NCBI RefSeq assembly: GCF_036090055.1
Contig: NZ_CP107970.1
Coordinates: forward strand, 1,180,501 to 1,244,500
Source of the DNA: Nocardioides sp. NBC_00368
GTDB lineage: Bacteria > Actinomycetota > Actinomycetes > Propionibacteriales > Nocardioidaceae
Reading direction: 5' to 3'
Length of the DNA stretch: 64,000 nt
Below the pieces are notes generated by a model. It saw only the letters and a list, made by a program, of their open reading frames with translations, ran no database searches and was not told the DNA's origin. This document shows, in pieces, positions 24,857-33,726 of this stretch (the stretch's first letter is position 1; the number at the start of each line of letters is the position of its first letter). The position numbers and the translations under genes were made by a program.

Positions 24857-26485
24857 TCACAGGCCGAGCAGCGCGACGCTCTGCTCGCGCATGTCGATCT
24901 TGCGGACCTTGCCGGTCACCGTCATCGGGAACTCGTCGACGATGAGCACGTAGCGCGGCGACTTGTAGTGCGCGAGCTTGCCGTCGGCGAAGGCCCGGAC
25001 GGCGGCGGCGTCCAGCGGCTCGGCGCCGGGGCGCATCCGGATCCAGGCGCAGAGCTCCTCGCCGTACCTCTCGTCCGGCACACCCACGACCTGGGCCTCG
25101 GCGATGTCGGGGTGGGTGAAGAGGAACTCCTCGATCTCGCGGGGGTAGATGTTCTCCCCGCCGCGGATGACCATGTCCTTGATCCGGCCGACGACCACGC
25201 AGTAGCCGTCCTCGCGCATGACGGCCAGGTCGCCGGTGTGCATCCAGCCGTCGGCGTCGATCGCCTCGGCGGTCTTGGTGTCGTCGTCCCAGTAGCCGAG
25301 CATCACCGAGTAGCCGCGGGTGCAGAACTCGCCCGCCGTGCCACGGGGGACCACCTCGCCGGTGGCGGGGTCGACGATCTTGATCTCGACGTGCGGCGCG
25401 GCCCGGCCGATCGTCTCGGTGCGCCGCTCGAGGTCGTCGTCGGTGCGGGTCTGACAGGAGACCGGAGAGGTCTCGGTCATCCCGTACGCGATCGCGACCT
25501 CGCTCATGTGCATCTCGCTGACGCACCGCTTCATGACCTCGATCGGGCACAGCGCACCGGCCATGATCCCGGTGCGCAGGGTCGAGAGGTCGAACGAGGC
25601 GAATCCCGGGTCGTCCTGCATCGCGATGAACATCGTCGGCACACCGTACAACGCGGTGCACCGCTCGTCCTGGACCGTCTGCAGGGTCGTACGCGGGTCG
25701 AAGCCAGGGCCGGGGATGACCATGGTCGCGCCGTGGGTGGTGCAGCCGAGGTTCGCCATCACCATGCCGAAGCAGTGGTAGAAGGGCACCGGGATGCAGA
25801 GCCGGTCCTCCTCGGTGAAGTGGATCGTCTCGGTGACGAAGAAGCCGTTGTTGAGGATGTTGCGGTGCGACAGCGTGGCGCCCTTCGGGAAGCCCATGGT
25901 CCCGGAGGTGTACTGGATGTTGATGGCGTCGTTCGGGTCGAGGGTGTAGTCGACATGGTCGGCCAGCCGCTCGCCACGGCCTGCGGCGAGCAGGGCGTCC
26001 CATTCCGGCGTACCCAGGAAGACGGTCTTCTCCAGCGCGCCGCAGTCGGCCTCGACCTCGCCGACGAGCTTGACGTAGTCGCTGGACTTGAAGGCGGTGG
26101 CGCTGATCAGAAGGCGCACGCCGGACTGGTTGAGCGCGTAGGCGAGCTCGTGGGTGCGGTAGGCCGGGTTGATGTTGACCAGGATCGCGCCGATCTTCGC
26201 GGTGGCGAACTGGACCATCGTCCACTCGGCGCAGTTGGGAGCCCAGATGCCGACGCGGTCACCCTTGCCGATACCCGCCTTGCGGAGGCCGACCGCGAGG
26301 GCGTCGACATCCGCGTTCAACGAGGCGTAGGTCCAGCGTCGTCCGGTGGCGATCTCGACGAGCGCCTCACGCTCTCCGTGGCGGGCGACGGTGCGTTCGA
26401 AGTTGGCTCCGATCGTCTCCTCGAGCAGCGGAACGTCGATGTCGCCACGGGCCGACGATGCGGTGATGGATGAGGTCTCGGTCAT
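24857..26485 (-). CDS. Fatty-acyl-CoA synthetase (AMP-binding)
   Basis: 542 residues, ANL ligase close to medium/long-chain fatty-acyl-CoA synthetases. The P-loop is IQYTSGTMGFPKGATLSHRN, with Met in place of the usual second Thr. Other motifs are YGMTETSPVSCQT, GWMHTGDLAVM and VGRIKDMVIRGGENIYP, and the catalytic Lys is in MTVTGKVRKIDM. It ends in SVALLGL. No Shine-Dalgarno precedes ATG 26485; a G/C-rich box and CATGCT (-10) lie at leaderless spacing. It is co-transcribed with the thioesterase. Confidence 0.94.
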   Translation of the reverse strand: MTETSSITASSARGDIDVPLLEETIGANFERTVARHGEREALVEIATGRRWTYASLNADVDALAVGLRKAGIGKGDRVGIWAPNCAEWTMVQFATAKIGAILVNINPAYRTHELAYALNQSGVRLLISATAFKSSDYVKLVGEVEADCGALEKTVFLGTPEWDALLAAGRGERLADHVDYTLDPNDAINIQYTSGTMGFPKGATLSHRNILNNGFFVTETIHFTEEDRLCIPVPFYHCFGMVMANLGCTTHGATMVIPGPGFDPRTTLQTVQDERCTALYGVPTMFIAMQDDPGFASFDLSTLRTGIMAGALCPIEVMKRCVSEMHMSEVAIAYGMTETSPVSCQTRTDDDLERRTETIGRAAPHVEIKIVDPATGEVVPRGTAGEFCTRGYSVMLGYWDDDTKTAEAIDADGWMHTGDLAVMREDGYCVVVGRIKDMVIRGGENIYPREIEEFLFTHPDIAEAQVVGVPDERYGEELCAWIRMRPGAEPLDAAAVRAFADGKLAHYKSPRYVLIVDEFPMTVTGKVRKIDMREQSVALLGL

Positions 26486-26519
26486 GCCGCGAGCATGACC
26501 GAGACCGTGGTGTCCGCCA

Positions 26520-26536
26520 CACCCCCGAAGGAGGGT
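26520..26536 (-). promoter_or_regulatory. Catabolic-region box, copy B
   Basis: Read on the minus strand this is ACCCTCCTTCGGGGGTG, followed 22 nt later by CATGCT and then the ligase ATG at 26485 at the expected start of transcription. Same orientation and nearly the same spacing as copies A and D. Confidence 0.7.
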
Positions 26537-26539
26537 GGA

Positions 26540-27856
26540 TCAGGCCGGCGCCGGCTCCGCGTCGAGCTCCACGCGGCTGGTCTCCTTGGCGACCAGCAGG
26601 CAGACGACGCTCAGCACGGCCAGAGCGGTGAGGAAGTACGCGATCCCGTCGGTGCCCCACCGGGCCAGCAGGTCCTCCGCGATGACCAGCGGTACGGCGC
26701 CGCCGAGGATGCCGGCGATGTTGTAGCCCAGCCCGGCGCCGGTGTAGCGGTACTTCGCCTGGAACGTCTCGGGCAGGAACGCCGCGATCGGACCGTAGTT
26801 GAGGCCGAGCACGCAGAGCAGCAGGCTGTTGCCGAGCGCGAAGCTCGCGAAGCTGCCCGGCTGCATGACGCCGAACGCCAGCGGACCGGCCACGATGCCG
26901 AAGGCCGCACCCAGGAGCAGCACCGTGCGGCGGCCGAGCACGTCGGAGAGCCAGGCGGAGAGGATGACCGTCACGCTCATCGCGAACGCGGCGACGATGA
27001 CCCCGAGCAGAGCCTGGGTCATGCTCAGGCCGAGGGTGCCGACCGCGTGGGCGACCATGAAGCTGGCGCCGGTGTAGAAGGCACCGAAGACGATCGCCAT
27101 GATGCCGCCGCCGAGCAGCACCTGGCGCCACTGGTCGCGGATGCAGCCGACGAACGGCAGCGCGCTGCGCGTGCCGGCGGACTGCACCTTCTTGAACGAG
27201 GGCGTCTCGGCGATGTTCAGCCGCACCCAGAGGCCGACGCCGATCAGGACGGCGCTGGCCAGGAACGGGATCCGCCAGCCCCAGGCCGCGAAGGCGTCGG
27301 GCTCCATCAGGCGGAAGGTGGTCAGCATCGCCCCGGCGGCGATGATCAGGCCCAGGCTGGGACCGAGCTGCGGGAACATGCTGTAGCGCCCGCGCTGGCC
27401 GTGGGCGGCGTACTCCGTGGTGAGGAGGGCGGCGCCGGCCCACTCACCACCGAGCGCGATGCCCTGCAGCGCACGCAGCACCACCAGGATCACCACGGCG
27501 CTCTTGCCGATCGACTCCACGCTCGGGATGAGCCCGATCGCGAACGTCGAGGATCCCATGATCAGCAGCGTGGTGATCAGCGTCGCCTTGCGGCCGATCC
27601 GGTCACCGTAGTGGCCGAACAAGATCGCGCCGAGTGGGCGGAAGACGAACGCGACGCCGAAGGTCGCGATCGAGGCCAGGGTGCCCTCCGGACCGCCCAT
27701 GGACGGGAAGAAGATGGCGTTGAAGACGAGCGCTGCGGCGAGCCCGTAGATGAGGAAGTCGTAGAACTCGATGGTGGTGCCGGTCAGTGACGCCGTCGCG
27801 ACGCGGCGCATGGTGCGCCCGTCGACCTCGGCTCGGTTAGCCGCGATTTGGGCCAT
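26540..27856 (-). CDS. MHS-family MFS permease (organic-acid/proton symporter)
   Basis: 438 residues, 12-helix transporter of the metabolite:H+ symporter family. The entry TGTTIEFYDFLIYGLAAALV and the motif GHYGDRIGRKATLI are diagnostic. GGEWAGAALLTTEYA lies in helix 5, and a second GRR motif (LSDVLGRRTVL) follows helix 7. Known members import shikimate, proline, alpha-ketoglutarate or aromatic acids. The start ATG 27856 has a strong AGGAGG. Transcription probably begins at a box C/CACACT promoter. It may bring in the acid activated by the neighbouring ligases. Confidence 0.92.
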   Translation of the reverse strand: MAQIAANRAEVDGRTMRRVATASLTGTTIEFYDFLIYGLAAALVFNAIFFPSMGGPEGTLASIATFGVAFVFRPLGAILFGHYGDRIGRKATLITTLLIMGSSTFAIGLIPSVESIGKSAVVILVVLRALQGIALGGEWAGAALLTTEYAAHGQRGRYSMFPQLGPSLGLIIAAGAMLTTFRLMEPDAFAAWGWRIPFLASAVLIGVGLWVRLNIAETPSFKKVQSAGTRSALPFVGCIRDQWRQVLLGGGIMAIVFGAFYTGASFMVAHAVGTLGLSMTQALLGVIVAAFAMSVTVILSAWLSDVLGRRTVLLLGAAFGIVAGPLAFGVMQPGSFASFALGNSLLLCVLGLNYGPIAAFLPETFQAKYRYTGAGLGYNIAGILGGAVPLVIAEDLLARWGTDGIAYFLTALAVLSVVCLLVAKETSRVELDAEPAPA

Positions 27857-27914
27857 GATCGTGCCTCCTACTCGGATTGGTGAACCGAGTGTGGGACGGT
27901 CGCCACATGTCCGA

Positions 27915-27947
27915 TACCCCCGGACGAGTGCCCTCGAAGGAGGGGGT
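27915..27947. promoter_or_regulatory. Catabolic-region boxes, copies C1 and C2 (divergent)
   Basis: C1 (27915-27931, minus) reads GCACTCGTCCGGGGGTA, then 21 nt, then CACACT as -10 for the permease gene. C2 (about 27930-27947, plus) reads GCCCTCGAAGGAGGGGGTC and faces the LuxR gene; TACGCT follows 31 nt later, one helical turn further than elsewhere. The two copies nearly abut. Confidence 0.65.
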
Positions 27948-27991
27948 CTGCCTCTTGTTGCCTGTGATGGCCGTCACTTACGCTCAACGTC

Positions 27992-28885
27992 ATGAGCACC
28001 CCCGCGATCGCCCCTGAGGCGCCGTACGACGGGTCCCGGATCGCCCAGACGCTGGCCTCCTTCCGGGCCGCGTCGGGGCTGGACCTCGCCTTCGGAGGTC
28101 CGGTCCGCGGCGACGGCACAGCCATCGACATCACCGCGACCTGCGGCGCGAAGGGCGTCTCCCTGCGCGGCCTGCGGGTCGTCAACGGGGAGGGCTTGGG
28201 CGGGAAGACCCTGCAGACCCGCCAGCCCGGCTCCGTCGACCACTACTACACGGCGCGAGGGATCACCCATCTCTACGACACCGCGGTGGCGCAGGAGCAG
28301 ATCCAGACCGTCGCGGCCCTGCCGATCCTGGTCGACCGGAGCCCACGGATGCTCATCTACCTCGCCTCCCGGTCGCGACTCGGACTCGGCGGCGTCTGGT
28401 TCGACGGGCTGCGCCCGCTGATCCGCACCCTCGAGCGCGAGATCCTGATCGACGACGAGGTCCGCAACCGGCTCTCCCGGCTGGCCCCTACGCCGGCTCC
28501 TGCCTCGAGCTCGGTCGAGGCCGCGGCTGCGGCGAAGCGCGACCTCGCCGAACGCCGGGAGATGGCCGCCGAGCTCACCGATCTGGCCGGCCAGGTGATG
28601 GACCCCGAGGTACGCAGCCGCCTGGAGGCCATGGTGCTGCGTCTCACCGCCGTGCCGGGGGAGAGGCGCCCGGCCCAGCTGGTCCCTGCCGTGCGCCTGG
28701 CCGCGCGCGAGATCGACGTCCTGCGCCAGGTGGCGCTCGGGAACAGCAACCGGGAGGCCGCCGAGGCCCTCGGCATCGTCGAGAGCACCGTGAAGTCCTA
28801 CCTCAAGAGCGCGACCCGCAAGCTCAACGCCAACAACCGGGTCCACGCCGTCCGGATGGCCCGCGAGGCCGGCCTGATCGACTGA
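27992..28885 (+). CDS. LuxR-type regulator with GAF-like sensor
   Basis: 297 residues. An N-terminal GAF-like region (about residues 15-160, with VKGVSLRGLRVVNGE-type beta/alpha pattern) is followed by a helical linker and a C-terminal LuxR HTH: LAAREIDVLRQVALGNSNRE, then AAEALGIVESTVKSYL. No Shine-Dalgarno is present; TACGCT lies at the -10 distance for a near-leaderless mRNA. It is divergent from the permease gene, and boxes C1/C2 lie between. It is a prime candidate for the protein that binds the catabolic-region box. Confidence 0.9.
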   Translation: MSTPAIAPEAPYDGSRIAQTLASFRAASGLDLAFGGPVRGDGTAIDITATCGAKGVSLRGLRVVNGEGLGGKTLQTRQPGSVDHYYTARGITHLYDTAVAQEQIQTVAALPILVDRSPRMLIYLASRSRLGLGGVWFDGLRPLIRTLEREILIDDEVRNRLSRLAPTPAPASSSVEAAAAAKRDLAERREMAAELTDLAGQVMDPEVRSRLEAMVLRLTAVPGERRPAQLVPAVRLAAREIDVLRQVALGNSNREAAEALGIVESTVKSYLKSATRKLNANNRVHAVRMAREAGLID

Positions 28886-28889
28886 CCCC

Positions 28890-28906
28890 GCCCTCCTACG
28901 GGGGTA
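28890..28906 (+). promoter_or_regulatory. Catabolic-region box, copy D
   Basis: GCCCTCCTACGGGGGTA, then 21 nt, then CAGTAT (-10), then the AraC-gene ATG at 28940 at the expected transcription start. The geometry is identical to copy A. Confidence 0.7.
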
Positions 28907-28939
28907 CCGCCCGATGCGCCGGGTGCGCAGTATCTCGGC

Positions 28940-29875
28940 ATGACGCATGGGGACTCGGGCGGAGTGTCGGAGAGGTGGCGTACCGCGCTCGCGGACGCCT
29001 TCTCAGGACTGCAGGCGGAGCGGTTGCCACCCGGGCAGCAGGTGCTGCCCGGCCCGTTGGCCGGGGCGATCGAGCACGCGAGCCTGGGTCGCGTCGACGC
29101 GTTCCGGGTCGGCGGCACCCCGCAGGTCGTACGCCGCACCCGCCGCTCCCTCGCCGACGTACCCGACGAGCCGTTCAAGGTGTGCATCCAGCGCCGGGGC
29201 CGGTCCGTCGTACGGCAGGGCGGCACCGAGCTCGTCCTGAGGCCGGGGGACATCGCGATCTACGACACCAGCCGCCCCTACGAGCTGCGTTTCGACGAAG
29301 CGTGGGAGTGTCTCGCGATGACGCTCCCGCGCCGCGCGCTTGCGGCACCCGGTCCCGCGGTCGAGCGGTCGATGGCGCACGGCTGGACCTCGACCGACGG
29401 CCGAACCGGCGTACTCGGGCATCTGCTGGGGAGCGCCGTGCGTCAGGTTCCGCAGGCCGGGGGAGCGACACATCTGGGCGAGGCGGCGATCCAGCTGCTC
29501 TCGAGCCTGGTCGGCGGTGAGGATCTGGTCGACCCGGGAGAGGCGCTCCGGACCCGAGTCATCGCCCACCTGGAGGCCCACGCCTCCGATCCGGATCTGA
29601 GCCATGACGCGGTGGCGGCCGCCCACGGGCTCTCGCCCCGGAGCCTCCACCGGCTCTTCGAGGGCCAGCCGCTCTCGGCGATGGCGCATCTGCGGGAGTT
29701 CCGTCTGCTGGCGATCCGGGACGCTCTGGTCGACCCGGCCCATGCCTCGCGATCGACCGCGACGATAGCGAGTCGCTGGGGATTTCCCGACCCGTCGCAC
29801 TTCGCCCGCACCTTCCGGTCCCGGTTCGGAGTCACGCCGGGCGCGCTCCGTAAAGGCTCCCTGACCTCGGTGTGA
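28940..29875 (+). CDS. AraC family transcriptional regulator
   Basis: 311 residues. An N-terminal cupin-like sensor (KVCIQRRGRSVVRQGGTELV, then LRPGDIAIYDTSRPYEL) is followed by two C-terminal HTH motifs: DPDLSHDAVAAAHGLSPRSL and IASRWGFPDPSHFARTFRSR. This is the AraC-binding-like (PF14525-type) architecture common in actinobacterial aromatic and steroid catabolic loci. Box D precedes it, so it is probably controlled by the LuxR gene product or by itself. The molybdenum hydroxylase operon starts 117 bases downstream and is a likely target. Confidence 0.92.
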   Translation: MTHGDSGGVSERWRTALADAFSGLQAERLPPGQQVLPGPLAGAIEHASLGRVDAFRVGGTPQVVRRTRRSLADVPDEPFKVCIQRRGRSVVRQGGTELVLRPGDIAIYDTSRPYELRFDEAWECLAMTLPRRALAAPGPAVERSMAHGWTSTDGRTGVLGHLLGSAVRQVPQAGGATHLGEAAIQLLSSLVGGEDLVDPGEALRTRVIAHLEAHASDPDLSHDAVAAAHGLSPRSLHRLFEGQPLSAMAHLREFRLLAIRDALVDPAHASRSTATIASRWGFPDPSHFARTFRSRFGVTPGALRKGSLTSV

Positions 29876-29992
29876 GCCGATCGCGCGAGCTGGCGCGGAA
29901 AGTCAACGAAGTTGGCGTTCCAGGGCGACACAGGTGTGACGCGCCACACATAACGTGACCAGGACCCGACCGGACCAACGGAGGAAACCGCC

Positions 29993-32407
29993 TTGTCAAC
30001 ACATCCCGAGACGTCATCAGGCCTGTCGGTATCGGGCCTTGCCGACCACGAGATCGGCCGCCGCCGTTTTGTCGGCTACCTCCTGGCCGCAGCGACCGTC
30101 ACCGGCGCGGCCCAGCTCGGCATCGGCCTCGGCACCCCGGCGGCGGCGGTCGTGCCCGGGGTCCCGCAGCCGGCCGATCTCTACGATCTCAACGACCTGC
30201 TGACCGATGCCGCTCGCCCCACGGCGAACCTGATCCAGGTCGTCGTCGAGAAGGACGGCACCGCGTCGTTCGAGCTGCCCCGCGCGGAGGTCGGCCAGGG
30301 CATCACCACCTCGATCGCGATGCTGATCGCCGAGGAGCTCGATCTGCCGCTCAGCAAGGTGAACGTGACCTTGTCGAAGGCGCGGCCCGAGCTGATCTGG
30401 AACCAGATGACCGGCGGCTCCAACACGATCCATGCGATGTACACGCCCGTACGCGTGGCCGCCGCCATCGCCCGCGGCGCGCTGCTCGACGCCGCGGCGA
30501 TCGCGCTCGCCCAGCCTCACGACACCCTCTCCGTCTACGAAGGCGTGATCTCCGCCCCCGGGGGCGCCTCGATCTCCTACGGCGAGCTGGCCACCTCGGC
30601 GGCGGCCCTGGTGACGAAGGTCGTCGACGTCGACCTCAAGCCGAAGTCCGACTTCGCGGTGATCGGCACCCCGCGGCGCCGCAAGGACGCCCTGGACGCG
30701 GTCACCGGGAAGAAGCAGTTCGCGATGGACCTCGACGTGCCCGACGCACTGCCCGCGATGGTCTGCCGCGCCCCCGAGCACAACGGCACGGTGCGCTCCG
30801 TCCGCAACAAGGCGGCCGTCGAGGCGATGCCGGGCGTGACCCACGTCGTCACGATCCCGACCGGGGTGGCCGTACGCGCCGGCACCTTCGGTCAGTGCAT
30901 CAACGCCGTCCGTGCCCTCGACGTCGAGTGGAACCCCGGCACCGTGAGCGGCAGGTCGGACGCCGACGTCCTCGAGGAGCTGCGCGGCATCCAGCGCCCG
31001 ATGCTGGTGCCGGACGTCGAGGAGCTCCTCGGCACGGTGACCGACGTGGTCGGCGTCACCGGCGGGCTGACCGGCGGTTTGACCGCGGCCGACGTCAAGA
31101 CGCACGACACCGACTTCGTCTTCTACACCCGCAGCGGCTCGCCGCTGGAGACCAACTGTGCCGTGGCCGACGTCCGCGCCGACAAGGCGGCGATCTGGGC
31201 CGGCTCGAAGACGCCGATCGTGGCCGCTGAGAGCATCGCGCTCGAGCTCGGTCTTCCGCCGACGGCCGTGACGTTCAACGTGGTCGAGTCCGGCGGTTCC
31301 TTCGGCCGCAAGCTCTTCTGGGACGCCGCCCTGGAGGCGGCCCTGGTCTCGCAGAAGTGCCAGGCGCCGGTCCGGCTGATGTGGCATCGCGCCGACGAGC
31401 CCCGCCAGGGCCGCAACCACCCGATGGCGACGTCGCGGGTGCGTGCGGTCTGGGCGGGGGACAACATCCTCTCCGTCGAGCAGCAGCACACCTGCACCGC
31501 CACCGACTACCGCCACGGCTTCGGCGAGATCCTGACCTCGTCCGCCATCTCTCTCCCCGCCGGGGTGAGCAACCTGGGCGTCTCGGAGACCATCTTCGTG
31601 ACCTCGCAGCAGGTGCCCTACGACTTCGGCGTCACCACTCAGGGCCTCATGGAGACGACCAGCAAGGCGATCAACTCCGGCGCCGTGCGCAACGTCTACT
31701 CGCCCGACGTCCGCACGGCCCTCGAGCTGACGATCGACCAGGTCGCCAAGAAGATGCGGCTGAACCCGGTCGAGTTCCGGCTCAAGTACGCCAAGGAGGA
31801 CCGCCTGCGCCGCGTCATCAAGCAGGTGGCCGCGGCCGGAAACTGGGGCAGGTCGATGCCCGCCGGCACGGCCCAGGGCATCGCGGTCCACCAGGAGTAC
31901 AAGGGCTACTCCGCCTGCCTGGTCGAGATCGACTGCCGCCCCGAGACCGTCGGCCGGAAGGTCTACAACGCCGTCACCGGCCCCCGGGTCACCAAGGTCA
32001 CCTTCGCCATCGACTGCGGCGAGGTGATCAACCCCAAGGGCGTCGAGGCGCAGATGCAGGGCGGGATCATGGACGGCATCGCGCTCGCGCTGACCGCCAG
32101 CACTCATCTGGAGGACGGCCACTACCTCGAGGCCAGCTGGGACAACTACTTCTACACCCGCCAGTGGAACACCCCGCCCGACGTACGCGTCTTCGTCATG
32201 GACCCGGTCACCGACATCCCCGGCGGTGCGGGGGAGGCCGGGGTCGCGGCCTCGTTCGCGGCGGTGGCCTGCGCCTACGCCCGGGCGACGGGCACCACGC
32301 CGACCTCCTTCCCGATCAACCACCACGACCCGATCTCGTTCGAGGTGAAGTCGTTCGTCCCGCCCGTGCCCGCCTCGCCGACCGACGGCCTCAGCTACAC
32401 CTACTGA
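29993..32407 (+). CDS. Molybdenum hydroxylase large subunit (IorB/xanthine dehydrogenase family), Tat-exported
   Basis: 804 residues. It starts with TTG 29993, supported by GGAGG ten bases upstream. A Tat-type signal, RRRFVGYLLAAATVTGAAQL, lies at about residues 21-40. The body is the molybdopterin-cytosine-dinucleotide binding subunit of the IorB (isoquinoline 1-oxidoreductase beta) type, with ESGGSFGRKLFWDAALEAAL in the middle and the active-site Glu in GGAGEAGVAA near the C-terminus. It hydroxylates an N-heterocycle or oxidises an aldehyde in the cell envelope; the substrate is unknown. The 2Fe-2S subunit gene follows after 14 bases, the reverse of the usual iorA-iorB order. Confidence 0.9.
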   Translation: MSTHPETSSGLSVSGLADHEIGRRRFVGYLLAAATVTGAAQLGIGLGTPAAAVVPGVPQPADLYDLNDLLTDAARPTANLIQVVVEKDGTASFELPRAEVGQGITTSIAMLIAEELDLPLSKVNVTLSKARPELIWNQMTGGSNTIHAMYTPVRVAAAIARGALLDAAAIALAQPHDTLSVYEGVISAPGGASISYGELATSAAALVTKVVDVDLKPKSDFAVIGTPRRRKDALDAVTGKKQFAMDLDVPDALPAMVCRAPEHNGTVRSVRNKAAVEAMPGVTHVVTIPTGVAVRAGTFGQCINAVRALDVEWNPGTVSGRSDADVLEELRGIQRPMLVPDVEELLGTVTDVVGVTGGLTGGLTAADVKTHDTDFVFYTRSGSPLETNCAVADVRADKAAIWAGSKTPIVAAESIALELGLPPTAVTFNVVESGGSFGRKLFWDAALEAALVSQKCQAPVRLMWHRADEPRQGRNHPMATSRVRAVWAGDNILSVEQQHTCTATDYRHGFGEILTSSAISLPAGVSNLGVSETIFVTSQQVPYDFGVTTQGLMETTSKAINSGAVRNVYSPDVRTALELTIDQVAKKMRLNPVEFRLKYAKEDRLRRVIKQVAAAGNWGRSMPAGTAQGIAVHQEYKGYSACLVEIDCRPETVGRKVYNAVTGPRVTKVTFAIDCGEVINPKGVEAQMQGGIMDGIALALTASTHLEDGHYLEASWDNYFYTRQWNTPPDVRVFVMDPVTDIPGGAGEAGVAASFAAVACAYARATGTTPTSFPINHHDPISFEVKSFVPPVPASPTDGLSYTY

Positions 32408-32421
32408 ACAGGGGAAAGAGC

Positions 32422-32904
32422 ATGCCCAACTACACCTTCAAGCTCAACGGGGAGAAGGTCACGGTCGACGTCGAGGACAGCGAGCGCCTGCTGTGGGTCC
32501 TGCGTGACGTGCTCGGCGTGCGTGGCCCCAAGTACGGCTGCGGGATCAACGTGTGCAAGGCCTGTACGTCGCACATCAACGGCAAGGCGTTCAACCCCTG
32601 CGCCACCCCGATCAGCGCCCTCGACGAGGACGACGAGGTGACCACGATCGAGGGCCTGGCCGACACCGTCCCCGGCGACGGCCTGCACCCGATGCAGGAG
32701 GCCTGGCTCGACGCCGACGTCGCCCAGTGCGGCTACTGCCAGCCCGGCCAGATCATGGCCGCGGTCGCGACGGTCAACAAGGCCCACGCCGAGGGTCGTT
32801 CGGTCACCGACGCCGACATCGACGAGATCCGCAACATCTGCCGCTGCGGCACCTACGTCCGGATCCGGGAGGCGATCAAGGCCGGCGCGGGCAAGATTGG
32901 CTGA
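32422..32904 (+). CDS. 2Fe-2S subunit of molybdenum hydroxylase
   Basis: 160 residues with both [2Fe-2S] centres: the plant-ferredoxin type (GPKYGCGINVCKACTSHINGK with a later NPCATP) and the four-helix type (CGYCQPGQIM and ICRCGTYVRIREAI). It passes electrons from the Mo site to an acceptor and is probably exported folded with the Tat-tagged large subunit. GGGGAAAGAG precedes ATG 32422. No FAD subunit, cytochrome c or XdhC-like maturation gene is seen nearby. Confidence 0.95.
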   Translation: MPNYTFKLNGEKVTVDVEDSERLLWVLRDVLGVRGPKYGCGINVCKACTSHINGKAFNPCATPISALDEDDEVTTIEGLADTVPGDGLHPMQEAWLDADVAQCGYCQPGQIMAAVATVNKAHAEGRSVTDADIDEIRNICRCGTYVRIREAIKAGAGKIG

Positions 32905-32936
32905 ATCCGCGGGCCCTGGTCACGTACGCTCACGGG

Positions 32937-33515
32937 GTGGCCATCGTCGGAGTCATCGCCTGCGCCGCAGCCGGTGTGGAGCAGCTCTGCGACGAGCTGG
33001 TCACCCCGTTGCGTGTCGCCGGTCACCAGGTGCCGGTGACCCTGACGCCGACGGCGTTCAGCTGGCTCAGCGCGAACGGGGAGGCCGAGCGCATCGAGGC
33101 CGCCACCGGCTTCCCTGTTCGCGGGCCGAGCCGTCTCCCGTGGGAGCCACGCACCCACCCGGCCCAGCTCGACGTCATCGTCGTGGCGCCGGCGACCTTC
33201 AACAGCACCGCCAAGATCGCCCTCGGCCTTGCCGACAATCAGGCCCTGACGGTCGTCACCGAGAGCCTTGCGACCGTCCCCGTCGTGCTCTTCCCGCTCA
33301 TCAACGCCGCCCACGCGGAGCATCCCGCCTGGGCCTCCCACATGGCCGCGCTCCGCGCCGCCGGCGTACACCTCATCGAGGGTCCCGACCTCTGGCCCCT
33401 CCACCCTCCCCGTCAGATGCCCGCGGACCAGGCCCTGCCGTGGCAGGCGATCTTCGATGCCGCTCAGCGGGCGGCACGTCATCGGCGGCCGCCGGGGCTC
33501 AGTCGGGGATGGTGA
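32937..33515 (+). CDS. Flavoprotein-fold (PF02441-like) protein
   Basis: 192 residues resembling the flavoprotein (Dfp/UbiX-like) fold. It begins AIVGVIACAAAGVEQLCDEL, has LDVIVVAPATFNSTAKIALG (a typical cofactor-binding Pro-Ala-Thr-x-Asn stretch) and ends around FDAAQRAARHRRP. FMN binding and the substrate are inferred. The start is taken as GTG 32937 without a clear Shine-Dalgarno. It lies 32 bases after the Fe-S subunit and might belong to that operon. Its 3' end overlaps the 66-residue protein gene by 17 bases. Confidence 0.7.
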   Translation: MAIVGVIACAAAGVEQLCDELVTPLRVAGHQVPVTLTPTAFSWLSANGEAERIEAATGFPVRGPSRLPWEPRTHPAQLDVIVVAPATFNSTAKIALGLADNQALTVVTESLATVPVVLFPLINAAHAEHPAWASHMAALRAAGVHLIEGPDLWPLHPPRQMPADQALPWQAIFDAAQRAARHRRPPGLSRGW

Positions 33516-33699
33516 TGACCTCGATCACATTGATGTCAAGGGCCTGCAGGGCGTGCAGGATGCCCTGCAACGCCTCTTGGTCGGGCACCTCGCCGGCGAG
33601 GGTCGACTCCTGATGATGCGCCTGAGCGGCCAACTGGGGGAACGCGCTCTGAAGCTCTCGGGCGAGCTCACCGTTCACCCTGATCATCACCCTCGTCAT
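33499..33699 (-). CDS. 66-residue protein, paralog of 38716-38916
   Basis: Small soluble protein beginning MTRVMIRVNGEL and ending INVIEVITIPD. It matches the 66-residue product of 38716-38916 without gaps at 25 positions, concentrated at both ends. The ATG at 33699 has GAGG upstream. It is transcribed away from the DUF1269 gene, and the two share a bidirectional regulon promoter. I do not recognise a family. A small alpha/beta regulator or partner protein is plausible. The longer in-frame reading upstream is rejected. Confidence 0.75.
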   Translation of the reverse strand: MTRVMIRVNGELARELQSAFPQLAAQAHHQESTLAGEVPDQEALQGILHALQALDINVIEVITIPD

Positions 33700-33726
33700 G
33701 GTCCACCTCGACTGCTCACGCGCAGC

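Noticed and set aside
24849..26225. A long minus-strand frame joined to the thioesterase
   Set aside because: The upstream part is a shadow of the acyl-CoA ligase gene; the thioesterase has its own ATG at 24848.
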